From an uncultured Flavobacterium sp. (GTDB lineage Bacteria; Bacteroidota; Bacteroidia; Flavobacteriales; Flavobacteriaceae), in NCBI RefSeq assembly GCF_943913405.1, contig NZ_CALTYA010000015.1, positions 1 through 64,000 on the forward strand: a stretch of 64,000 nucleotides of DNA, given 5' to 3'. Below are positions 26,490 to 35,446 of this stretch, piece after piece; the first letter of the stretch is position 1; the number at the start of each line of letters is the position of its first letter. The notes under the pieces are model-generated. The model worked only from the letters and a program-made list of their open reading frames with translations. It did no database searches and was not told where the DNA came from. The translations under genes were made by a program, and so were the position numbers.

Positions 26490-27059
26490 TTACTTTTTAG
26501 ATTTCAGCCGGCTTAAAGTTTCCTGGGAAATATTTAAAAAAGAAGCCACAACTTTATTAGGAAGCCTTTTTACTACAATCGGCCTTTCTTTTAACAGGTT
26601 TTCATAGCGCGTTTTGGCGTCCATCGTAATAAAAGACATGAGGCGGTTGGTGTTTGTGACGTAAGCAAATTCTAAATAGTGCCTATAGAATTTTTCCCAA
26701 ATGGGATGGCTTTCCAGCAAGGCAAAAAAATCACTCCTGCTGATGTAAAGCAGTTCAGAATTTTCAAGTGCCTGCACATATTCCATCGAAGAAGATTCAG
26801 TAATAAAGGAAACCAATGCGGATGCAAAATGATTTTCAAAAGCCAGAAAACGGGTTGATTCTTGCCCTTCTTCATTGATAAAGAAAATTCGGATGCATCC
26901 TTTTTTGACAAAGAAAAGCTGTTGCCCAAATTCTCCGTGGCTTACCAAAAATTCATTTTTCTTGACAGATGCTGATTTGAAATAAGGCAATATTATCTCT
27001 AATTCTTCTTCAGAAATGGCAATTTTGTCTTTGATAAATTTAGTCAGCTGTTCGTGCAT
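26490..27059 (-). CDS. Crp/Fnr-family transcriptional regulator
   Basis: A 189-residue regulator. The N-terminal cyclic-nucleotide-binding-like beta roll spans about 20-115 (KKNEFLVSHGEFGQQLFFVKKG, RFLAFENHFASALVSFITESS). The dimerisation helix follows, then a short C-terminal helix-turn-helix (RLPNKVVASFLNISQETLSRLKSKK). It lacks the cysteines of an Fnr iron-sulfur sensor. This form is common in Bacteroidetes and its ligand is usually unknown. The DUF2798 gene upstream on the same strand is separated by a terminator. Confidence 0.88.
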   Translation of the reverse strand: MHEQLTKFIKDKIAISEEELEIILPYFKSASVKKNEFLVSHGEFGQQLFFVKKGCIRIFFINEEGQESTRFLAFENHFASALVSFITESSSMEYVQALENSELLYISRSDFFALLESHPIWEKFYRHYLEFAYVTNTNRLMSFITMDAKTRYENLLKERPIVVKRLPNKVVASFLNISQETLSRLKSKK

Positions 27060-27110
27060 TTCGGTCGTTTTTTACAAATTTAGAATATTCAGCACTTCTT
27101 AAAACAAAAA

Positions 27111-27134
27111 AATCCGATCAATTAAAATCGGATT
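27111..27134 (-). terminator. terminator overlapping the end of the DUF2798 gene
   Basis: AATCCGAT (27111-27118) and ATCGGATT (27127-27134) form an 8-bp stem; the minus strand then runs into TTTTTTT. The stop codon of the gene (27122-27124) lies inside the loop. Confidence 0.75.
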
Positions 27135-27370
27135 GCTTGTGTTTTTTTGTCGTCGGAAGTTACTTTTTCTGCCAGTTTTCTAGCTCTTGGAATAATCAGG
27201 AAAGCGGCTAAGTAAGCAACGGGAAGCATGACGCTCCAGGCATTTAAGAATTTGAAAAACCAATCTTCGCCAAAACCATAATTTCTGACAAGTCCCACAA
27301 AAGCCATGATCAAGGTCATCGGCATTACGACAAATAAAGTATTGACATACTTAAAATACTTCTTTTTCAT
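27122..27370 (-). CDS. DUF2798 family small membrane protein
   Basis: From ATG 27370 (MKKKYFKYVNTLF) it has 82 residues. A longer reading from 27400 adds 10 residues with no A-rich start context and is rejected. Two hydrophobic segments (LFVVMPMTLIMAFVGLV and AWSVMLPVAYLAAFLII) and the PRARKLAEKV tail match the DUF2798 pattern of small two-helix inner-membrane proteins. The function is unknown. Confidence 0.8.
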   Translation of the reverse strand: MKKKYFKYVNTLFVVMPMTLIMAFVGLVRNYGFGEDWFFKFLNAWSVMLPVAYLAAFLIIPRARKLAEKVTSDDKKTQAIRF

Positions 27371-27451
27371 TTTTAAACTATTTGTAATTAATAGTAGCAA
27401 AGATGCTCGAACTAAAAAGAAGAAAGATTGATGTAAGTCAAAAAAAAATAT

Positions 27452-28285
27452 TTATTTGGTAGGCTTTTTCATTAGGATTGCGCTGTCAGAAAATTTGATG
27501 ATTTCAATTTTCTGTTCGCCAAATAATTGCAATTCTGATTTGCCAGAGGCGCTGATTTTTGCTTCTGTGGTTACTAAGATGCTTCCGGTTGCATAAGCTT
27601 CTGTAGTAATTTCAGCCACTTTTGAAGTAAGGTTTTTTCCTGTGAAATTTGAATTGTTGTCTAGTCTTAGTTTTAAGTCTACGATATCTCCTTCGATTAC
27701 TGCTGTTGCTTTTTGGTACATATCAAACTTCAAGTATTCTGAAGAAATCAATGCTTTCATCGTTGCATTTTTGCTCAATTCGACAGCTGCAGTTTCTGAT
27801 TTTACGTTTAATTCTAACTTAGATTTGTCGTTGGCGAAAATTGTGAAAAGCCTTGATTTTACGTTTAAAAACAATTTTGTATAGTCAGAAGTCTTGAAGG
27901 TAATATTGTCAAGCTCAATGTCAGAAAGCGCATTAATAGTAGATTCGTGCTTGGCAGTAACCATTTTCAATTCGTCAGTGTAAGTCACTTTGACGCTTAA
28001 TTTTTTATAGCTGGTTACATTTTTTGTAGTCGTGAGTCGAAGCGTTCCTCCGTTTAAATCAGAAGCGATTACTTCGTGGAGGTTTTCGTCGGCTTCAATT
28101 TCCAAGGCATTGGTTTCGCCTTTTACTAAAAATATCTCTATATTGTCTTCAACTTCCAGATTTTCAAAGTTTTTGACTTCTCTTGGAGCAATGGTAACGG
28201 TTTTTGTGCCTTTAATTTTTTCTTTGCTTTGCGCAAAGGAAATTGCAGAACTGATGATAAAGGCTAAGAGTATAAATTTTTTCAT
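27452..28285 (-). CDS. exported GIN-domain (DUF2807-like) protein
   Basis: A 277-residue secreted protein. The signal peptide is MKKFILLAFIISSAISFA. The body is a repetitive beta-structure typical of the GIN/DUF2807 putative auto-transporter adhesin-head domain (EVKNFENLEVEDNIEIFLVK, then repeats on L-x-V/L-K). It is the first of three such proteins within 5 kb. GIN proteins are associated with the Bacteroidetes envelope; their ligand is unknown. A -7 element TATATTTG lies upstream on the minus strand (plus 28304-28311). Confidence 0.8.
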   Translation of the reverse strand: MKKFILLAFIISSAISFAQSKEKIKGTKTVTIAPREVKNFENLEVEDNIEIFLVKGETNALEIEADENLHEVIASDLNGGTLRLTTTKNVTSYKKLSVKVTYTDELKMVTAKHESTINALSDIELDNITFKTSDYTKLFLNVKSRLFTIFANDKSKLELNVKSETAAVELSKNATMKALISSEYLKFDMYQKATAVIEGDIVDLKLRLDNNSNFTGKNLTSKVAEITTEAYATGSILVTTEAKISASGKSELQLFGEQKIEIIKFSDSAILMKKPTK

Positions 28286-28368
28286 ATCTGTTTGTATTGT
28301 CTGACAAATATAAACAAAGTATTTAAAGTTGGATGTGAAGATTTTTGCCTTACAGAAATATAAATAAA

Positions 28369-28394
28369 AAAACTCTGAATTGCTCCAGAGTTTT
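28369..28394 (-). terminator. terminator after the PadR/PspC/GIN operon
   Basis: AAAACTCTG (28369-28377) pairs with CAGAGTTTT (28386-28394); on the minus strand it runs into TTTT. It ends the unit PadR - PspC - GIN lipoprotein. Confidence 0.8.
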
Positions 28395-28417
28395 CTATAA
28401 AATATTTAGTTTTTTGA

Positions 28418-29155
28418 TTAATTGCTGTGAACGCTTCCGCCAGAACTTTCTTCTTTTGTAAGTGTTTTTGGCGTATTCTTATAGCTTACAGAAGCACCGC
28501 TTGAAGCATGTGCATCAAGTTTTACAACTGCGTCAACCGATGTAGAACTGCCACTTGAAGCTTCTGCGTGAACTACGTTTGAGCTTAATGCATTTGCACT
28601 AATCTCACTGCCGCTTGTTGCTGTCGTTTCTAGTTTTAAAGCTTTTCCTGAAACTTCTGCAGAACTGCCGCTTGACGCTTCGATGGCAATAAAATCAGCT
28701 TCTACATCAACATCTATACTGCTTCCGCTTGTAGAATTTACATGGATATTTTCAGTAATCAGCGTATTATTGCTTGAAATATTTGAACCGCTATTTGCTG
28801 TCAATCCTGAAATGATAGGCAATTTTACAACAACTTTTGGCGTACTTTCAGTATTATAACCTTCATCTGTTTCGATGATTAAAGTTCCGTTTTCTACTCT
28901 TGTAGTGATGTGCGATACGATATTATCGTCGGCTTCGACAGTTATCGATTTGTTTTCTGACTGTTCGACGATAAGCTTGATGCCTTGGTTTACTTCAATT
29001 TTTTTGAATTCTTCGGCTACATTTCGGTTTTGTGTAATTATATTTCCACTGCCTTTTATACCGTCAAAATTACCATTGAATCTGCAAGAAGTAAAGAAAA
29101 TAGAAACCAAAATCGCGATCAGCAATTTCATTAGGAAGATTATAAATTTAACCAT
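28418..29155 (-). CDS. GIN-domain (DUF2807) lipoprotein
   Basis: A 245-residue predicted lipoprotein with the lipobox FFTSC; the cysteine is at residue 24, or 16 if ATG 29131 is the start. GIN-domain repeats are rich in Ser/Gly steps (SGSSIDV, SSGSSAEVSG, TSGSEISAN, SSGSSTSV), giving a regular right-handed beta-helix-like pattern in which each turn contains a GS/SS corner. The gene ends an operon with PspC and PadR genes (2-base gap to the PspC gene), a common Bacteroidetes envelope-stress arrangement. Confidence 0.85.
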   Translation of the reverse strand: MVKFIIFLMKLLIAILVSIFFTSCRFNGNFDGIKGSGNIITQNRNVAEEFKKIEVNQGIKLIVEQSENKSITVEADDNIVSHITTRVENGTLIIETDEGYNTESTPKVVVKLPIISGLTANSGSNISSNNTLITENIHVNSTSGSSIDVDVEADFIAIEASSGSSAEVSGKALKLETTATSGSEISANALSSNVVHAEASSGSSTSVDAVVKLDAHASSGASVSYKNTPKTLTKEESSGGSVHSN

Positions 29156-29157
29156 GA

Positions 29158-30912
29158 TTAATTGTTTTTAATGATTACTCCGTCTTTATCTTTTCGCAAT
29201 CCTTTCGGGATGCCGTTTGATTGATTTGCTTTTTTGCTGTTGCTTTCGATTTTTACACCATTTTCATCAACGATCATTGATGCCTGAATGCTGTCTCCTT
29301 CAACGCTTACGCTATATTGCCCGTCTTCACTGATTTCAAAATCTTCCTCATTTTCATCGGGGCAATTTAAGCAATTTACTTTAGAAGTTTCCATTTTATA
29401 AATATGATTATCAGAATCATACCAAAGATCGAAGAAAGAATTGTCAGTATGGTCATAATTTCTAACGCTTGCATCTGGCTTGAAAACCACGCCTTCTGGG
29501 AGATAAAGGAAAATTTCAACTTCTTGATCGCGGTATTTGTTTTTTACTTCTGTAATAAGATAATTGTCAAAAATCAAATGATTTCCATCTACCTTAAAGC
29601 TGTATCTGATTTGCTCAGCACGCTGTTTTGCTTCTTGAAATGATTTTCCCTGCGCTTCTTTTTCGATTTGGATGTAAGGCGTTTTGTCATCTGTTTTAAC
29701 GATATGGAAACGAATATTGTTAGAATAAATCACCTGTTTTCCTGTAGAATCTTGTGCAATCAAGAATTCGTGGTTGTCTTCGATATTTTTAGCATAATAA
29801 TCATTGTGTGCAAATTTGATGTAAAGCGTATCTTTTGGATTCAATTCAAATTTTTGTTTTTGAACTGTTTTTGCATCAAAAGCAATTTGCGTGGCCTGTT
29901 TCAAACCAAGCGCGATTAAAGCTCCCACAGAAATTACCCAGATGGCAAGCAATGTATATTTTGCAGCGTTTCCGATAGATTTCATGTTACTGATCAACAA
30001 TTTCAAGCCTAAGATCAAAAGGAAGAAGAACGGAATTCCGATGGCACCAAGAGTTAATAATCCAATTCCCCAAAGCGGATATTCGATGTAATTTTCAACA
30101 TAATTCTGCCAAGGAAAATCTGTAAAAGATATTGATCCTGTTGTGATTACAAATAAAATTAATGAAACCAGGGTAGAAGCTGCACAGACAACAAGAAAAG
30201 CACCTATTACTTTACCGAGGATCGAGAAAATTCTTAAGATTATTTCGCTTAAATTATTCCCGAACTTTTCAGCTCCGGTTTTTGCGTGCTTCCCGAATTT
30301 GTCATAATCTACGCTTTTGAATTTGTCTGAAATGTTTTCGAATTCTTCTCTGACTTTTTTCTCGATATTCGAAATCGTCACAGGTTCTCCAGTCATTTCT
30401 AATTTTTCAGTAGTCGTAACCGCAGCCGGCATCAAGATCCAAAGTAAAAGGTAAACCAAGATTCCCGTACCAAAAGTGAATACTAAAATCACCATCAAGA
30501 TTCGCAACCAAAGCGCGTCCACTCCCAAATAATGTCCAAAACCTGCTAAAACACCGCCAAGCATTCCTTTTTCAGTATCGCGATATAATTTTTTAGCTCT
30601 TTTTGAAGAAGTATAGCTTAGAGACGGTTCTTCAGATGTGTTTTCGTCATCAATTCTATAGTCTTCAGGCTGGCCCATTACGGTGATGATTTCTTCTACA
30701 TCTCTGATGCCAACGACTTGTTTTTCGCCTTTGCTTTTTTCTGTAAGCAATTCAGCAATACGCATTTCAATATCTTTCATAATCTCGTCTTTTCCGGTAG
30801 AGTTTGAAAGAGAGCGTTTTACAGCCTCAAAGTAGCGGTTTAATTTTTGAAACGCATCTTCATCGATGTGAAAAAACATTCCTCCTAAGTTGATATTTAC
30901 TGTTTTGTTCAT
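29158..30912 (-). CDS. PspC-domain membrane protein
   Basis: A 584-residue inner-membrane protein. An N-terminal cytoplasmic part (1-110) precedes the PspC domain (about 112-170: KLYRDTEKGMLGGVLAGFGHYLG and a membrane helix). Further membrane segments lie near 240, 280 and 320, and a long C-terminal extracytoplasmic domain is rich in beta segments. PspC is the phage-shock sensor in enteric bacteria; in Bacteroidetes such fusions sit with PadR and GIN genes. It lies between padR (5-base gap) and the GIN lipoprotein (2-base gap), so it is translated as part of that operon. Confidence 0.88.
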   Translation of the reverse strand: MNKTVNINLGGMFFHIDEDAFQKLNRYFEAVKRSLSNSTGKDEIMKDIEMRIAELLTEKSKGEKQVVGIRDVEEIITVMGQPEDYRIDDENTSEEPSLSYTSSKRAKKLYRDTEKGMLGGVLAGFGHYLGVDALWLRILMVILVFTFGTGILVYLLLWILMPAAVTTTEKLEMTGEPVTISNIEKKVREEFENISDKFKSVDYDKFGKHAKTGAEKFGNNLSEIILRIFSILGKVIGAFLVVCAASTLVSLILFVITTGSISFTDFPWQNYVENYIEYPLWGIGLLTLGAIGIPFFFLLILGLKLLISNMKSIGNAAKYTLLAIWVISVGALIALGLKQATQIAFDAKTVQKQKFELNPKDTLYIKFAHNDYYAKNIEDNHEFLIAQDSTGKQVIYSNNIRFHIVKTDDKTPYIQIEKEAQGKSFQEAKQRAEQIRYSFKVDGNHLIFDNYLITEVKNKYRDQEVEIFLYLPEGVVFKPDASVRNYDHTDNSFFDLWYDSDNHIYKMETSKVNCLNCPDENEEDFEISEDGQYSVSVEGDSIQASMIVDENGVKIESNSKKANQSNGIPKGLRKDKDGVIIKNN

Positions 30913-30917
30913 GACTT

Positions 30918-31247
30918 TTAGTTTTGGCTGGTTATTATGTTTACGGCATCAGATAATTCAGTCCAAGTGCCATTTAATTCTTTTAAAAATTGTTTTCCTA
31001 ATTCGGTGAGTCCATAATATTTTCGAGGTGGTCCCGAAGTAGATTCTTCCCAGCGATAGCTGAGCAAACCGTCGTTTTTCAATCGAGTTAGAAGAGGATA
31101 AACTGTTCCCTCAACCACGAGTAATTTTGCGTTTTTCAAGGTGTCTAGTATTTCAGAAGTATAAGCATCTTTTCCTTTTAAAACTGATAAGATACAAAAC
31201 TCCAGCACTCCTTTGCGCATCTGGGCTTTTGTGTTTTCAATATTCAT
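30918..31247 (-). CDS. PadR-family transcriptional regulator
   Basis: A 109-residue winged-helix repressor-type protein (RKGVLEFCILSVLKGKDAYTSE, EGTVYPLLTRLKNDGLLSYRWEES, PRKYYGLTELGKQFLKEL). It is the short, helix-1-plus-wing type without a long C-terminal domain. It is first gene of the unit with PspC and GIN genes, suggesting it represses its own operon. The upstream region shows no obvious operator by eye. Confidence 0.92.
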   Translation of the reverse strand: MNIENTKAQMRKGVLEFCILSVLKGKDAYTSEILDTLKNAKLLVVEGTVYPLLTRLKNDGLLSYRWEESTSGPPRKYYGLTELGKQFLKELNGTWTELSDAVNIITSQN

Positions 31248-31296
31248 AATGTGCTTTTAAATTTTTAAACTTTATGTTTTTTGTTGATGCTCTTGA

Positions 31297-32070
31297 TTAA
31301 TCCATTGCAATTAGCACTGGAGTTTGCTTTTTATTGACTATTGCGAAAGAATTTGGTGTCAAATTTATCGCTTTTGGTTTGCCAAAATAGGTAATAGAAG
31401 AACCTGTTTCAGCATTTGCATTTATCTTTCCCATTCCATTTATTAATATTGATGAAAACTCCTTTGAACTTACTGTTACATTTTCTGAAGCTAGATTTTT
31501 AGCAGTGCAAAATGCTCCTGAAGTTGTTGTCAAATTTGTTTTTTTTGCTTTTCCTGAAAGGCTGACTGTTGCGCAGCTTTTAAAATTTCCTTTTAAATAA
31601 TCAGTTTCAAATTGTCCACAGAAAGTTGCTCCTGTACTTGCGTTTACTGTTGTCTTTGAGTTTTTTGCCAGCGTTCCTTTAAAACTTGCACCAGTTGCCA
31701 CATCAATTTGAACTTCGTCAGAGATTATTTGATTTTTAAAAACAATCTTCGCATTTGAAACGGCTTTGAAATAGCTTACATTATTGGCATTTACATAAAT
31801 CTTCAATGGGCTTGTTACTGGTTTTTTAGTTGCTGTCAAATAATAGATTTTCAATGTTTTTCCTTTCACTTCTGTGATGATGTTCTTTAAGCTTTCTTCA
31901 TTTTCAGCTTCTGTTTTTACAGAAACGCTGCTGTTTTCAGAATAAATTAATTCGATTCCAGATTCTACTTCTATTTTTGAAAAACTTCCTGTTTTTCTGA
32001 ATTCTGAAACTTGGGCCTGAGTCATAAAAGAAACTAGTGCCATTACTGCTGTGATGATAATTTTTGTCAT
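31297..32070 (-). CDS. exported GIN-domain (DUF2807) protein
   Basis: A 257-residue secreted protein with signal peptide MTKIIITAVMALVSFMTQA and a DUF2807 body (EFRKTGSFSKIEVESGIELIY). It is the third GIN protein here and the one upstream of the padR operon. There are 49 bases between its stop and padR, so it may be transcribed with it. Composition is Thr/Ser/Lys-rich, as in its paralogues. Confidence 0.82.
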   Translation of the reverse strand: MTKIIITAVMALVSFMTQAQVSEFRKTGSFSKIEVESGIELIYSENSSVSVKTEAENEESLKNIITEVKGKTLKIYYLTATKKPVTSPLKIYVNANNVSYFKAVSNAKIVFKNQIISDEVQIDVATGASFKGTLAKNSKTTVNASTGATFCGQFETDYLKGNFKSCATVSLSGKAKKTNLTTTSGAFCTAKNLASENVTVSSKEFSSILINGMGKINANAETGSSITYFGKPKAINLTPNSFAIVNKKQTPVLIAMD

Positions 32071-32167
32071 AATGTTCGTTTTTTGATTGATGATTGATGA
32101 TTTCAGGTTGATTACTCCTGTTTAGTTTTTAACTGTTTGATTTTTGATGATGATTGAAACTCGGGTT

Positions 32168-32680
32168 TTAAGCTTGCGATGGTTCTGGCGTTTCATTTTT
32201 TAAAGAATTGTTGTTTTCGGCTTTGATAAAATTGATTGTAAGCGGATATTTATAAAGTTCTCCGTTTGCGGCTTTAATTGTAGCATATATAATCAGGAAG
32301 AATTCTGCGGCTTTCAGCATTATAAAAATAAAAACGGCTGTCAATCCTACAACTACAATTCCTGTAATATTTTCGATATTGAAATTGTGTCCGTTGAAAA
32401 TAAAATCTTCATCATTGATAATTGCATTTACCGGAACATTTTTGAAAATTGTAAAAATGAAAATCGGAATTGCAATAAAACTTAATATTAAAGTGTACAA
32501 AAGAAGGCTCAATTGAAAATTTATGGATTGTCTTCCGTGATGATCGACATAAGCTGAATCTTTTTTTCCAATTGCCCAAATGATGATTGGAAAAATAAAA
32601 TTTCCTAGAGGGAAAAAGTATTGCGTCATTGCACTGAAGTGTAATAATGCGGCGGTGGTTTTTTGATTTGTTGTTTCCAT
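32168..32680 (-). CDS. DUF4870 domain membrane protein
   Basis: A 170-residue inner-membrane protein with about four hydrophobic segments. The motif HFSAMTQYFFPLGNFIFPIIIW, then YVDHHGRQSINFQLS, matches the DUF4870 (Tic20-like) pattern, where the conserved H-x-x-x-x-x-N-F stretch lies on a membrane loop. The function is unknown. A -7 element TATATTTG lies upstream (plus 32709-32716). It may belong to the neighbouring envelope-stress genes. Confidence 0.85.
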   Translation of the reverse strand: METTNQKTTAALLHFSAMTQYFFPLGNFIFPIIIWAIGKKDSAYVDHHGRQSINFQLSLLLYTLILSFIAIPIFIFTIFKNVPVNAIINDEDFIFNGHNFNIENITGIVVVGLTAVFIFIMLKAAEFFLIIYATIKAANGELYKYPLTINFIKAENNNSLKNETPEPSQA

Positions 32681-32923
32681 GATTAAAAGTATATAATAAT
32701 ATCCTATGCAAATATATGGCTAAAAGACAGTATCTTGTTTTGCATAGTACCTATATTTAACATAAAATTAACAAATGTATTTCTGTTTATTTGCTTTAAT
32801 CCTTTGTTTTTCAGGGGTTGTACGTTTTTTGGAATCTCTGTGTAAAATTAACTTTTGCAATTAATTCTTTGAAAATTTAAATCATTTGATCTTATTTAGT
32901 ATATTTCGATAAAATATAATCAC

Positions 32924-33376
32924 ATGGAATTCACAGCAGGAAAACTAAATTCATTTCTATTTTTCAAACTTCCTTCCGCATTTATCTGTGGCGTTAGAGT
33001 CAAGGAAATCGACGCAGTTACCTGTCTGGTTTCAGTAAAGCACCGCTGGATTAACCAAAATCCGTTTAATTCGATGTATTTTGCAGTGCAGGCAATGGCG
33101 GCAGAATTGACAACAGGCGCTTTGGTTATGTACCATATAAAAAAGAGCGGACGAAAAATTTCCATGCTAGTTGCCAACAACAAAGGCAATTTTACTAAAA
33201 AAGCCACCGGAAGAATCTTTTTTACCTGCAAAGACGGACATTTAATAGAAGAAGCCATCAAGCAAACAATAGCAACAGGCGAAGGCCAGACTTTCTGGAT
33301 GAAATCAATCGGAGTCAACCAAAAAGGCGAGCAGGTTTCTGAAATGGATTTTGAATGGAGTATCCGCGTGAAATAA
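32924..33376 (+). CDS. DUF4442 hotdog-fold protein
   Basis: A 150-residue protein of the thioesterase-like hotdog superfamily, close to DUF4442 (HRWINQNPFNSMYFAVQAMAAELTTG). This region corresponds to the hotdog central helix and is usually where substrate binds. Acyl-CoA or acyl-ACP substrates are typical of the superfamily, but the specific substrate is unknown. A long minus-strand ORF overlaps it almost fully and is a shadow. Confidence 0.75.
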   Translation: MEFTAGKLNSFLFFKLPSAFICGVRVKEIDAVTCLVSVKHRWINQNPFNSMYFAVQAMAAELTTGALVMYHIKKSGRKISMLVANNKGNFTKKATGRIFFTCKDGHLIEEAIKQTIATGEGQTFWMKSIGVNQKGEQVSEMDFEWSIRVK

Positions 33377-33495
33377 TTCTATCTTGAAAGAACTTTGCAA
33401 CTTTGTAGCTCTGAACCTTAGAGCCTCTTAACTTCGGGTTAATTAACATTTAATTACAGTCTTTCAAACGTAAATTTGAAAGAAAGAAATATGCC
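33377..33495. other. intergenic stretch with imperfect repeats
   Basis: Holds GCTCTGAACCTTAGAGC, an imperfect inverted repeat, and a -7-like TAAATTTG (33471-33478) ahead of the TIGR01777 gene. Nothing else stands out. Confidence 0.4.
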
Positions 33496-34404
33496 ATGAA
33501 AATACTAATTACAGGAGCAACAGGTTTAATCGGCAGCGAGCTAGTTTCACTGCTTTTGCAAAACGGAGTTTCGATTCATTATTTAGCGAGAAGCAAGAAA
33601 GAAGTTAAAAACGAACCCAATTATCAAGGTTTTTTATGGAATCCTGAGCAAGGAAAAATCGATGAAAATTGCCTTTTGGGAGTCGATGCGATAATTCATC
33701 TTGCCGGAGCGCCGATTTCTATGCGCTGGACGCAAAAGAACAAACAGGAAATTATCGAAAGCAGAATTCTTTCCACCAATTTGCTTTACCGCACTTTAAA
33801 ATCGCATCCAAATCAAGTGAAACAGCTTGTTTCGGCTTCCGCAATCGGTATTTATCCTGATAGTTTGGAAAACGTTTATACAGAAGATAATAAATCAATT
33901 GATGATTCTTTTCTTGGCCAAGTTGTCTTAAAATGGGAACAAGCCGCAGATCAATTTAAAAGGTTGGATATAAAAGTCTGCAAAATCAGAACAGGCTTGG
34001 TTTTGGCCAAAAAAGGCGGCATGCTGAAGGAGCTTTTAAAACCTATAAAACTGGGCGCAGGTTCTGCTTACGGTTCAGGAAAACAATGGCAATCTTGGAT
34101 TCATATCGACGATTTGACGCATTTGTATTACTTTGCGCTTCAAAATAATTGGGAAGGCGTTTATAATGCGACGGCACCAAATCCGGTTGATAATGAAGAG
34201 CTTACCAAAACAATTGCCCAGGTTTTAGAAAAGCCTTATTTCTTGCCAAATATTCCAGAATTTCTGCTGAAATTGATTCTTGGCGAAATGCATATTCTCT
34301 TGATTTCCAGCCAAAATGTAAATTCGCAAAAAGCGCAAGACAACGGATTCGTCTTTAAATACAGAACTTTAGAAAAAGCTATAAAAGCACTTTTGCAAAA
34401 ATAA
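33496..34404 (+). CDS. TIGR01777-family SDR epimerase-like protein
   Basis: A 302-residue extended short-chain dehydrogenase-type protein: the Rossmann motif GATGLIGSEL at residues 7-16, then DAIIHLAGAPISMRWTQKNKQEI, ASAIGIYPDS and a C-terminal DUF1731-like domain (VYNATAPNPVDNEELTKTIA). The family (SDR39U1/YfcH-like) is widespread, and its substrate is not established. A strong terminator follows. Confidence 0.93.
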   Translation: MKILITGATGLIGSELVSLLLQNGVSIHYLARSKKEVKNEPNYQGFLWNPEQGKIDENCLLGVDAIIHLAGAPISMRWTQKNKQEIIESRILSTNLLYRTLKSHPNQVKQLVSASAIGIYPDSLENVYTEDNKSIDDSFLGQVVLKWEQAADQFKRLDIKVCKIRTGLVLAKKGGMLKELLKPIKLGAGSAYGSGKQWQSWIHIDDLTHLYYFALQNNWEGVYNATAPNPVDNEELTKTIAQVLEKPYFLPNIPEFLLKLILGEMHILLISSQNVNSQKAQDNGFVFKYRTLEKAIKALLQK

Positions 34405-34439
34405 AAAGAGCTCCACTTTCTTCAAATGGAGCTCTTTTT
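34403..34439 (+). terminator. terminator after the TIGR01777 gene
   Basis: AAAAAGAGCTCCA (34403-34415) pairs perfectly with TGGAGCTCTTTTT (34427-34439). Confidence 0.88.
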
Positions 34440-34599
34440 GGGGGTGAATTAACAATTATTTCGTAGCGTTTCGCTAACCTTCTATCCTTATTTTATGTTA
34501 TAAATCAGTAATTATTTTGCATAAAATGATTTATAAGCATCGCAAACTTATCAAAAGCAATTTAATAAACGTCATAAAGTTTTATTAAAAGAAATTTTT

Positions 34600-34712
34600 G
34601 AAGCACAAGCCTTTGGATTTTTTTAAATCTTGTCCCGCTTTCCGTTCCAATTTTTTGTGCCTCCCGAAGTTTCGGGACCGGCACAAAAAGATTTCCACTG
34701 CAATCGGGGCTA
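34600..34712 (+). repeat. dispersed intergenic repeat, copy C
   Basis: TCCCGCTTTCCGTTCC and CCACTGCAATCGGGGCTA are the shared ends. The centre is a long perfect stem, TTTTTGTGCC with GGCACAAAAA, holding a second hairpin CCCGAAGTTTCGGG. It lies between the TIGR01777 gene and grpE. Confidence 0.8.
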
Positions 34713-34793
34713 AAATCAATCGGCATTTCCTTTTTTAAACCTTCTTCATAAATTTCGCTCAACATTGCGACTCTAAAAAAATAAATGTGACAA

Positions 34794-34826
34794 TTTGACA
34801 TTTATACACAAATGGCAGTACTTTTG
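34794..34826 (+). promoter_or_regulatory. promoter of grpE-dnaJ
   Basis: TTTG (34794-34797), 21 bases, TACTTTTG (34819-34826). Because the -7 box lies downstream of the ATG at 34812, that ATG cannot be the start; translation begins at 34848 or 34884. Confidence 0.8.
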
Positions 34827-34847
34827 CAATCCCTCGAAAAGCAGAAA

Positions 34848-35426
34848 ATGAAATTTAAAAATATTTTTAAAAATAAGAACACTATGAATGCTGAAAACCC
34901 AGAAAAAGAGCAGGAAATCGATGACGCAACAATTGAAGCAAATGCAAATGCAGAACAAATTGTAGTAGAAGAATTAAGCGTTGAAGAGCAATTGACTCAA
35001 GATTTGGCATCCGAAAAAGACAAACATCTTCGTCTTTTTGCAGAATTCGAAAATTATAAAAGAAGAACTTCAAAAGAGCGCATGGAACTTTTCAAAACCG
35101 CAAATCAAGAAGTTTTACAGGCAATTTTGCCAGTTTTAGATGATTTTGACAGAGCTTTAATCGAAATTTCTAAATCAGAAGACGAAAATCTTTTGAAAGG
35201 AGTGACATTAATTCATGAAAAATTAAAAAATACGCTGACATCAAAAGGTCTTGAAGAAGTTGAGGTAAGAGCCGGAGATGCTTTCAATGCTGATTTTGCT
35301 GAAGCAATCACGCAAATTCCTGCGCCGTCAGACAAAATGAAAGGCAAGATTGTTGATGTATTAGAAAAAGGATACAAATTGGGAGACAAAATAATCCGTT
35401 TTCCAAAAGTTGTTATCGGACAATAA
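34848..35426 (+). CDS. grpE: nucleotide exchange factor GrpE
   Basis: GrpE releases ADP from DnaK in the Hsp70 cycle. From ATG 34848 it is 192 residues; ATG 34884 would give 180. An ATG at 34812 is excluded by the promoter box at 34819. The N-terminus is acidic and disordered, then comes the long helix (KDKHLRLFAEFENYKRRTSKERMELFKTANQEVLQAILPVLDDFDRAL in part) and a C-terminal beta-wing domain (VEVRAGDAFNADFAEAI). dnaJ follows after 20 bases, so the two are cotranscribed. No dnaK lies in the window. Confidence 0.94.
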   Translation: MKFKNIFKNKNTMNAENPEKEQEIDDATIEANANAEQIVVEELSVEEQLTQDLASEKDKHLRLFAEFENYKRRTSKERMELFKTANQEVLQAILPVLDDFDRALIEISKSEDENLLKGVTLIHEKLKNTLTSKGLEEVEVRAGDAFNADFAEAITQIPAPSDKMKGKIVDVLEKGYKLGDKIIRFPKVVIGQ

Positions 35427-35446
35427 TTCCGTAATAAATTAGAGAA

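Noticed and set aside
32920..33318. 132-codon minus-strand ORF
   Set aside because: Antisense shadow of the DUF4442 gene, which has recognisable family motifs.
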